Positions 42,906 to 64,000 of a DNA stretch of 64,000 nucleotides are shown piece after piece (positions within the stretch are counted from its first letter, which is position 1; every line of letters starts with the position of its first letter). The notes under the pieces were generated by a model. That model made no database searches, was not told where the DNA came from, and saw nothing but the letters and a program-made list of their open reading frames with translations. A program made the translations under genes and the position numbers. The DNA comes from Flaccisagitta enflata (taxonomy: Eukaryota > Chaetognatha > Sagittoidea > Aphragmophora), in NCBI GenBank assembly GCA_965153355.1, contig OZ231127.1, forward strand, positions 25,668,001 through 25,732,000. Reading direction: 5' to 3'.

Positions 42906-43249
42906 GAAAAAAATCCTCATTAAGGGCTTTTTTTGGGGCCCTTAGGGGCCCCTACGACGTTCAAAATTTTGGTTAATGAGATCAACAAAGTTATGTGCAT
43001 ACACCAAGGTATCTTTCAGGACCAAATTAAGGCTGATTAATTAGACCTCAAGCTCATGCCGTTAATCCCTCTGGCCCGGCCGCATTTAAAAGAGAAATCG
43101 GAAAATTCACCAGGACTCAGATTCCGGATGTAAGGTCAATCTCTAAGCAGGGAGCGTGAGCGACAAACAGGGCGTCAGAAAGTAGCCGAGCACGCGAGCG
43201 GCGCTCGTAGGAAGCAAGGAGGGCCAGTAGGAAGGGAAGAGGAGGAAAA

Positions 43250-43378
43250 CAAGGCCAAGTAGGACAATAAGGTGTGACGTGTGGATCGTCAAACGAATGC
43301 GTTACCCGACAGACCAACCGACCGACCAACCAACCGACCAAAGGACACAGCCAGTTATAGAGGTGCTTTGTCGCACCT
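43250..43378 (+). mobile_element. HINE-like element with hairpin AGGTGC...GCACCT
   Basis: CAAGGCCAAGTAGGACAATA, a GACCAACC tract, GTTATAGAGGTGCTTTGTCG and CACCT, then AAAAAG. The stem differs again from the other classes. Confidence 0.6.
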
Positions 43379-43546
43379 AAAAAGGGGAAAACAAAAAATG
43401 GAAAAAGAAAAAAAAAAGAAAAAATTAGAAAAGGGAAAGAGAAAAAAGAAGAAACGAGAAAGAAAAGAGGAAAAAAGTGTAAGAAAGGAAGGATGGGATA
43501 TATTGGGAAGAGAATGAGATAGAAATGAAAAGATGAAAGACATACA

Positions 43547-43725
43547 GTCAAATCCCGCTCTAACTGATTTCAAGGGACCAATATTTTTTTATGTTTTAAA
43601 CGGAATTTCATTCTTGCCAATGAAGGAGATTAAAAAAATCATGTTCAAGGTATCATTAAGTTTCATCTGTTATACTGGAATTCTGTTGCTGGTGGGTCCG
43701 TTGGAGCGGGGTTGAACTGTATGTG
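43547..43725. mobile_element. pogo-like MITE
   Basis: CAGTCAAATCCCGCTCTAAC is mirrored by GTTGGAGCGGGGTTGAACTG, with TA flanks. It is related to the copy at 28115. Confidence 0.7.
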
Positions 43726-44088
43726 TCGATCACCATTTTAAGGAGGCAAAAGAGCTCCCTAATTCCCTTGCATGGAAAAGTCTCAAATCATTTTCTATAT
43801 CATTTTCAGTAATACATTCAAAATTAAAGAAGTAAAAATGAACTAGCTCAGTTATCTAAGGCTTTAAACATATAGAAGTCCTGTTATTTTTGTGGGTTTT
43901 TCTTTTATGAAAAATGCCAATCATATTGCATAATTGTTATAATATTTCTTTTTTATATAAAACATACTTCCGCACTATTTGTCATCTGTTTTTAGTCGCA
44001 GATATGCCAAATCAGATATGCCAAATCAGTCGGTTGGTTGATCAGTCCATCCTTCCATCTAACATTTTTGAATGACAAGCAGTTTTTA

Positions 44089-44680
44089 CTATCTAGGCGG
44101 AAAAAATCTTTCGTCCTGTAACAAAAACGTATTAATCGGCGTAAAAATGAATACAAATCAATTACAAATCCATCAATAGTTAGTGTGAGCTCCCTTCGAC
44201 TGAATCAGAGCAGACATTTGTTTCGGAAGCGTATTGTAGAGCAGTTTGAGTTACTCTGGAGTGAAGGCTTTCCAGATCTTTCTCATATTTTTTTATCATC
44301 TATTCTTTCACTACATTTAGACTCGCAGTTATCAATAGATTCATCAAATCATCAAAAAATTGGTGACATAAATGAAGCCCTCCGAATTTGCAAGCAGGCA
44401 ACGCAAATCGCATCTGTCTAGCTCAAGGCGTTTAGAAGTAATCAAAAAAAGAGTAAAGTGATATCATCAGAAGATTGTGGAGAAATGGCAAAAGTGAAAC
44501 TCAAGTATTTCATTTAAAGTTGAATAGCTTTTGTATGCATAGAGCTAGAGGGATGCGGTTTGCGTCAATCTCTTGCAAATTTGAAGAGCTTCATTTATCT
44601 CACCGATTTTTTGATGTTTGGTTGATTCTAACCTGAGATATGCATGTAAACGTACCGAAAGATTTTTTCCGCCTAGATAG
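44089..44680. mobile_element. Tc1/mariner element relic with 25-bp perfect terminal repeats
   Basis: CTATCTAGGCGGAAAAAATC (continuing TTTCG) at the left is matched exactly in inverse at the right, and TA flanks both ends (44087-44088, 44681-44682). The 592-bp element keeps only the last part of the transposase; another inverted block (TTCATTTATSTCACC) lies inside. Confidence 0.85.
44172..44290 (-). pseudogene. Tc1/mariner transposase C-terminal remnant
   Basis: On the minus strand the frame reads RKIWKAFTPE, a stop, then LKLLYNTLPKQMSALIQSKG and AHTNY with a final stop. The string LYNTLPKQMSALIQSKGAH is typical of the C-terminus of Tc1-like transposases. The internal stop and the loss of the catalytic domain make it non-functional. 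Confidence 0.8.
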
Positions 44681-45264
44681 TACATTACTGCTTTTGCCCA
44701 ACCATCTGCAACTCGATCGCTGTGTATCGAGTCTTGTTGGTTCCTTTATTTGTGTTCTAAGCGTTACACATTTTCTCAAGAATCATACGCGTTTTCAGTA
44801 GGAAGGCACAGCTAGAAAAATTTTGCTCGAGGGAAGCTAAAAATTTTATGCAGCCCTGGCGACAACCCCCTGTGCGTGATGAATCTGACTAAAACTCGGT
44901 GCCTTATCACTAAGCCCCCCCCCCCTATTTTCATCATTCCGAAACCTTTCCAGGACAACAATGAAAAAGTTTTTTTTCCTTAAGAACGATAGAAACTATG
45001 TCATTATTAGTGGTAATCTTTCCAAATGTCTTATTTTTTTCCTTATCTTAACTATTCAAAACTTTGAAAATTCATAAATTGACAATGGTTTATCAACTTA
45101 CTAACCACACATTTGCATTTGTCCCTCGGAATCCTGAATCGGAAAACTGGGTGCACTGCCCCGAAATGTTCCGATGGCAACTCTCCAGCTTTACCTTTTG
45201 ATGACGTAAACAAATGTAAACAAAATTCAATTCAAACCGAGAATACGATTGACGATTGACGAAG

Positions 45265-45390
45265 ATGAATAAAAAAACAGAAAGATTCAGAAGATCATTT
45301 GCATGGACTGAGGAGCTTCTATCTCATGTACTTAGATCTCTCAGAATCCCAGATCAATCAAGGAAAATGTCTTTCAAACCGTGGAAATGA
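45265..45390 (+). CDS. Small ORF or first exon, possible SANT/trihelix-like start
   Basis: ATG after GACGAAG opens 41 codons to TGA, including RRSFAWTEELLSHVLRSLR. F-x-W-T-E-E-L/M at an N-terminus recalls Myb/SANT-like or trihelix proteins, often transposon-derived, but the stretch is too short to be sure. No clear splice donor is visible. It may be a decayed fragment or chance. Confidence 0.2.
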   Translation: MNKKTERFRRSFAWTEELLSHVLRSLRIPDQSRKMSFKPWK

Positions 45391-45429
45391 GCTCTTTGAA
45401 TGGAAACGGAAGGATCTCAGAAACTCTTT

Positions 45430-45500
45430 TTTAGATGCGTCCTCGCATCTCTATGAGAGGGTCTGTTGGTCCGTCTGTATGTCCATTAAGCGTTAGTTAA
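45430..45500 (-). mobile_element. HINE-like hairpin end, stem AGATGCG
   Basis: TTTTTTAGATGCGTCCTCGC and ATCTCTATGAGAG, then GTCCGTCTGTATGTCC. The hairpin is AGATGCGTCCTCGCATCT and the other end is missing. Confidence 0.6.
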
Positions 45501-45529
45501 GCGTTAAGCGTCCGTTTGTAAGTCCGTTA

Positions 45530-45712
45530 AGCGTTAGTTAAACCCCGCAATAACGGATGTCCAGGGATCAATAAATCTTATCCATTTTAGGTGGATTTCC
45601 CTTGATCCCAAAATAGAAATAATAAGAAATTGACATGAAAAGACCAAATTTTAAGATCCATTATAGCCAAATTTGCGTCACACTTAGATCCGTTTTAGCG
45701 GGGTTTAACTGA
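45530..45712. mobile_element. pogo-like MITE
   Basis: AGTTAAACCCCGCAATAACG is mirrored by GTTTTAGCGGGGTTTAACTG. It lies directly after the HINE end at 45430. Confidence 0.65.
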
Positions 45713-45952
45713 AAATCACAGTTTTTGGCACTTTTCAGCCGCTAGGATGTCACGTATCAGGTCAAACGCTTGTTAGGATATTTTGAGAGCCTTTTCTGAA
45801 ACTATGTCTATGTTTTTTTATCTGTCTGTCCGTTCATGTCTAGCGCAAAGCAGAGACACAGTCAGGATGCATCATTGCCCGATCGGGCTGTTTTTTTTTG
45901 CTGAACACATCACACGTTCTCGGCCAATAAAGTTTTAGCTCAAGTGTTTTTG

Positions 45953-46138
45953 CAGTACAGTTGAGCCCCGCTCCAGCGGACCCACTTTTAATGGAACTCT
46001 GCCTTCAATACATACTTTGCTTTGGTCCCTTAAACTCCTTGTCCTTTATTTTCTATATTAGCTTTAACAGAATTTCGCTTATAACAGATAAAGTTTGTTA
46101 GTCCCCTAAAATCCGTTAGAGCGGAGTTTAACAGTATT
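45953..46138. mobile_element. pogo-like MITE
   Basis: CAGTTGAGCCCCGCTCCAGC is mirrored by GTTAGAGCGGAGTTTAACAG. The flank is TA on the left. Confidence 0.65.
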
Positions 46139-46869
46139 TGGAAACTTCAATTTCTAACTTTCAATTCATCTTTTCTTGGGTAAGGATCATAGTCGATTCG
46201 CTTCAATGTTACAACATCAATAAGTTCAGGCAGAATTATCTTTTTTAGTTATGTCAGTCATTTGGAAAGTCAAGTGACGCGTTCTTTAGGTTCAGTTGTA
46301 TATTTCATAATTGTTAAATATGGATTGAAAACTGAATGCAAAGTTACAGTCCAACATCGCCTTGTTACAACTTTGTGTCATTCAGAGCCTCGTCAACAGT
46401 AACTCAAATTTGTAGGTTTGCAGATTGTATTCGGCGCGATAAGAAATTTATTTGAATGTCAAATCAAAGTTAATTGTTAAAGTCAACAGAGGCAAAGCAG
46501 CGGCCACAGCAGTGCAGTGGTCTGCGATAACCACGCTAAATGCCGATAAATAAATGAAATCAATAATCATACTAAAATACATTTTCTAGGTGATAACACT
46601 TGACAGCTTACCCTATGATACCCAGGGCGGAAGGTGATAAAAATGAATTTTGGTAGACTTCGCCCGGAGGCCATTGGTCAGTTACAAACTTGATACCCGT
46701 GAAGAGATTATGTGCTGATATTTGAGAGTGAGGCTTAAAATGTAAGACGGAAAACAGAACTTTTTTCAGAATAAAGATCATCTGCCTTAGTATGAATATC
46801 TAACTTATTGAAGGTGCCAATGGACAAAGAATCAAATCTCGTCAGAAACCGATAGATAAACAAAGTTGG
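46139..46869. other. Intergenic DNA, nothing recognised
   Basis: A weak GGGCAGCGGCCCC-family tail (GCAGCGGCCACAGCAGTGCA) lies near 46497. Nothing else is supported. Confidence 0.4.
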
Positions 46870-47083
46870 AACCAGTGACGCGGGGTCACAATTTCGTTGC
46901 GGACGGGTGGGCATGGGCAATTGGGCATCCAACCCCCATCCACACCCCAACTATTCCCCAGCACCCCCCCTACACACACACATAGTAATGCGCGTTTCCA
47001 CAATTTTCGACTCAGCGTTACAGACCCACGCATGGACCGACGAACCAACAAAGCCTCTTATACAGATGCGTGTGCACAACCGA
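46870..47083 (+). mobile_element. HINE-like element, class 3
   Basis: CCAGTGACGCGGGGTCACAA, TTTCGTTGCGGACGGGTGGG, a C-rich stretch, GCGCGTTTCCACAATTTTCG, GACCGACGAACC and AAAGCCTCTTATACAGATGC. The hairpin is decayed. Confidence 0.7.
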
Positions 47084-47221
47084 AAACATTGGCCAAACCA
47101 ACTCATTCAGATAAAAAGGAACCGCAACGAATCTAATTGTGTTCTTATCTCAAACCCATATGCCGCGATCAACAACGGGCTAGGCTGCAAAAGCTGGAAG
47201 GGACGTTGGACTAAAACAAAA

Positions 47222-47416
47222 CAAAGCCGGATACACGGCTACCCATGTCGCGTGCGGATGGGCAGGGACAGTAATGGAAAAGGAAAAGTGTTTGGGCAGG
47301 AGATTTAATGCAAACACCGCCCGTAAATGCCTAAAAAGTTAAATGCGATAGACGGACTGACCGACCGACCAACCATCCAACGGAAATGGCGGATTATAGA
47401 GTCGCATGCCTGCACT
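47222..47416 (+). mobile_element. HINE-like element, class 1, diverged
   Basis: CAAAGCCGGATACACGGCTA, ATGTCGCGTGCGGATGGGCA, a GACCGACC tract, GGCGGATTATAGAGTCGCAT and GCCTGCACT. The hairpin has mismatches. Confidence 0.75.
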
Positions 47417-48058
47417 TAAAGGTCCAGATAATTCTGAGACCGTTTGACCTTGTCTCTTTTATCACAAATGCTTTTATAACCGGTGCTGTTGTTTTCGTCT
47501 TTTTATGGGGCTTTAAGTAACTGTAATATATGTAGGTATGCTGTAGAAAAAATGAAAATCTTTCATCGGCTGCCCAGAAATGAAATATGATTTTTGTCAT
47601 TTTTTAAAGTCATAAATTTATAGAGTGAAAATCTGGCAGTGGCAGATAAAATCTCGTATTAAAGAAACGTGTCATATACAACTTAGGAAAGCTTGCTCCG
47701 ACTTCTCGTGCTTGCACGGCCGCACGTGGAATTGCACTCATCATTCATGTTTTTCCCTAATTCTGTACTTTTGACGACCAACGACGGGGATTCTCGAGGA
47801 TCTGTTACTCTCAAACCTGCCACGTGTCGATATTAATGCAGTTTCCAATTCTATGTGATGTGGCGCCGTTAATTAAATGCTGGGATCATTATCGACTTCC
47901 ATCGCGTGAAAACGCGCGGCACTTGTACGTTATTCGTATTAAGCTATTTATCTATTCAAAAGATAAACCAACATCGTTGCTCAAACTCACTGTGACGCAA
48001 ATGTCATGCGGCATTTTTTCCCCATACAGCTTATAGTTATAATGCCTTCTCATTCAAA
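47417..48058. other. Intergenic DNA, nothing recognised
   Basis: No supported gene or repeat end is visible. Confidence 0.45.
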
Positions 48059-48335
48059 CAAGGCCAACACCTATAAGTCGCGTGCGGGACATAAATAACT
48101 TAAGATGGCTTTAATTGACTTTAAATGACTCAGGTTGACATTAAATGATTTTGAATGACTTTAAAAGACATAAGATGATGTAACATTACTTGAATGACTT
48201 AATATAACTTAATATGACTTAGAATGACTTAGAATGACTAAAAACAACTTAAAGAAATAAAAAAAAAAGTTTGACGGACCGACCGACGATCCGATCGACG
48301 GACAAAGCGGGATGTAGAGTCGCGTGTTCGCGACT
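48059..48335 (+). mobile_element. HINE-like element, class 2, complete
   Basis: CAAGGCCAACACCTATAAGT, CGCGTGCGGGAC, tandem TGACTTAGAATGACTT-like units, a GACCGACCG tract, AAAGCGGGATGTAGAG and the hairpin AGTCGCGTGTTCGCGACT. It is the intact reference for the split copy at 2157. Confidence 0.9.
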
Positions 48336-48667
48336 AAAAATACAATTGACCAAAATAAGTGGTTGCCTATAGGACGGTTTTATAGGTCGCATTCAAACAG
48401 AATGAATTTTTTTCTTCTAAAGCCGTGTATATCTGTCCAGACACGCGATTCAACAAATCTCTCAATCCGTCCACTCCTCGTTCCGAGAGTATGTTCGTCC
48501 ATCGTCCATCGGTCGATCTTACTTTTTTGGGGGAGCTCCTCTTGTGAATCACTCTTTCAGCCGCCGTCTAAGGCTCTGCAAGCTGCATCGCTTTTCCTGC
48601 CCCCCCCCCACATGTCAGTACGCGACCTGAGCTGTTGTTCAAAAACAGCGTTGTTCACTGTTAACGC

Positions 48668-48803
<136 letters not shown>

Positions 48804-49039
48804 TGAAGAAAGGTGATAAATCACTCATTTGGCATGTAGATAACTTGAATGAGGTGTGCTCACTGATTGTTTAGTTTTTGATAATGAAGCAGAAAACGTG
48901 GATTGTTTGTCTTAATATTTTCACCAACAAGGGCTCCTCAGAGACAAAACTAAGGCAACAAAAAAGAAATGAAATGGTTAAAATATATAAAAATGCATAA
49001 AATTCAGTCCAAAATCCATAGAATCGCGCTTTAGAGAGA

Positions 49040-49158
<119 letters not shown>

Positions 49159-49159
49159 A

Positions 49160-49349
49160 CAAGTGACGCGGGGTCACAATATCGTTGCGGACGGGTGCGC
49201 AGAGGCGTGTTACCCACATCCACACCCCTGCCCACCGCACTCACACACTCAAACACAAAGACTATCACAACTGCGGCATCAAAACGGACGAACCGACCGA
49301 CGAACTGACGGACAGACAAAGCCTCTTATAGAGTTTCGTGTCCTCATGT
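49160..49349 (+). mobile_element. HINE-like element, class 3
   Basis: CAAGTGACGCGGGGTCACAA, TATCGTTGCGGACGGGTGCG, a C-rich middle, ACGGACGAACCGACCGACG, AAAGCCTCTTATAGAG and a decayed hairpin TTTCGTGTCCTCATGT before AAAAAG. Confidence 0.75.
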
Positions 49350-49539
49350 AAAAAGTAAGAGGAAAAAATCTCGTTTTCATTCATCATTCCAAAGTATCCC
49401 ACTACTACTAACTTCGTTCTTGTTTCTCCCCCAAAAAAATCCAACCCAGCTTAAATGAAAGCTTCTTTTTTGATCTCCCTAACCATTTCCATTTTCCGCA
49501 CATAGAAAGGAAAAGTTGTGAGTTGAAAAGAACTTGAAA

Positions 49540-63491
<13,952 letters not shown>

Positions 63492-64000
63492 GTACGTAAC
63501 ACTTCTTTTGTCCTCATTGCGCCTCGGGCTCGACTATTTTAATAACGCCTTGACGAAAAAAAGCGACGGCGCGAAAGTGGCCTATCAAAACTCATTCAAT
63601 CAATGCATTACTAGATAGTCAAGATTAATTAGATTAATTAGACATATCACTTACGTTATACGCCATGATGTACCTGAATTCATAACCCTCTCGATCTGGC
63701 TGAACACCTATTCAGTATCAGACAGCTTCATCGAAAGCATCGTCATGTCACGCAACAACTGTGCACGAATTATTGCAAGTTTGCAACAACTTCTTAAGAT
63801 AGTCAAACATTTATGAAAAGAAATGAAGAAATTTGGTTTTTTCGATTAGTTAGTGCTTGGAAAATGCTTCAATTTACTCATGAATAACATCCCACAAATG
63901 CATTAGTTAAAACAAAGCCAAGATATAACAAAATCAGTGAAAACATCTATCTCTCTTGGCACTGCAAAATTACCAGAAAACAATGTCATCTTTTAAAAGA
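63492..64000. other. Intron 6 of the receptor gene (partial)
   Basis: After the donor GTACGT at 63492 there is AT-rich DNA without a recognised exon. The TM6-TM7 exons are not inside the window. Confidence 0.6.

Larger units (their letters stand above)
43993..44736 (-). mobile_element. Degenerate HINE-like element split by a Tc1/mariner relic
   Basis: TTTTTAGTCGCAGATATGCC, CAGTCCATCCTTCCATC, then after the insertion ACTGCTTTTGCCCAACCATC, TGCAACTCGATCGCTGTGTA and TCGAGTCTTG, in the usual order. Confidence 0.65.

Noticed and set aside
44185-44421. 78-codon plus-strand frame
   Set aside because: It is antisense to the Tc1/mariner transposase remnant.

Overview
This window is genomic DNA from an animal, almost certainly an invertebrate. 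The genes are split by GT-AG introns, protein families are metazoan (a 14-finger C2H2 zinc-finger protein, a beta-type octopamine receptor-like GPCR, an ENPP ectoenzyme exon), and the DNA between and inside the genes is packed with transposable-element remnants and very long microsatellites. An octopamine-type receptor points to a bilaterian invertebrate, most likely a protostome. The sequence alone does not let me name the species.

Layout. 0-1 kb: first coding exon of an ectonucleotide pyrophosphatase/phosphodiesterase on the minus strand, with a possible cysteine-rich terminal exon on the plus strand beside it. 1-20 kb: no convincing gene; nested transposable elements, foldback elements and simple repeats. 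20.3-29.8 kb: a complete 13-exon zinc-finger gene on the plus strand (1015 codons plus stop, reading frame kept across all 12 introns). 30-49.5 kb: repeats only, including a 1,088-bp tandem duplication dominated by pyrimidine-only DNA, 21-bp minisatellites, foldback elements and a Tc1/mariner relic. 49.5-63.5 kb: the first six coding exons (335 codons) of the octopamine-like receptor on the plus strand, ending after TM5 and the start of intracellular loop 3; TM6-TM7 lie beyond the right edge. Its introns hold further repeats and an antisense non-LTR reverse-transcriptase fragment.

The most interesting signal is one dispersed family, about 30 copies or fragments in 64 kb. One end starts CAAGGCC (or CAAGTGAC) and carries a short subterminal sequence. 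The body holds a (GACN)n/(GTCY)n tetranucleotide tract or a 10-11 bp minisatellite. The other end is a perfect hairpin followed by an A-run. Between subfamilies the subterminal sequence changes together with the matching hairpin arm. Three paralogous empty sites inside the same window show insertion into an A-run without target duplication. This is the architecture described for Helentron-associated elements (HINE, DINE-1, mini-me), here reconstructed only from within-window comparisons. These elements have also settled next to splice sites of the zinc-finger gene.

Gene models were built by eye from frame continuity, splice consensus and conserved residues. Transposable-element classes rest on terminal sequences and target duplications and have not been checked against a database.
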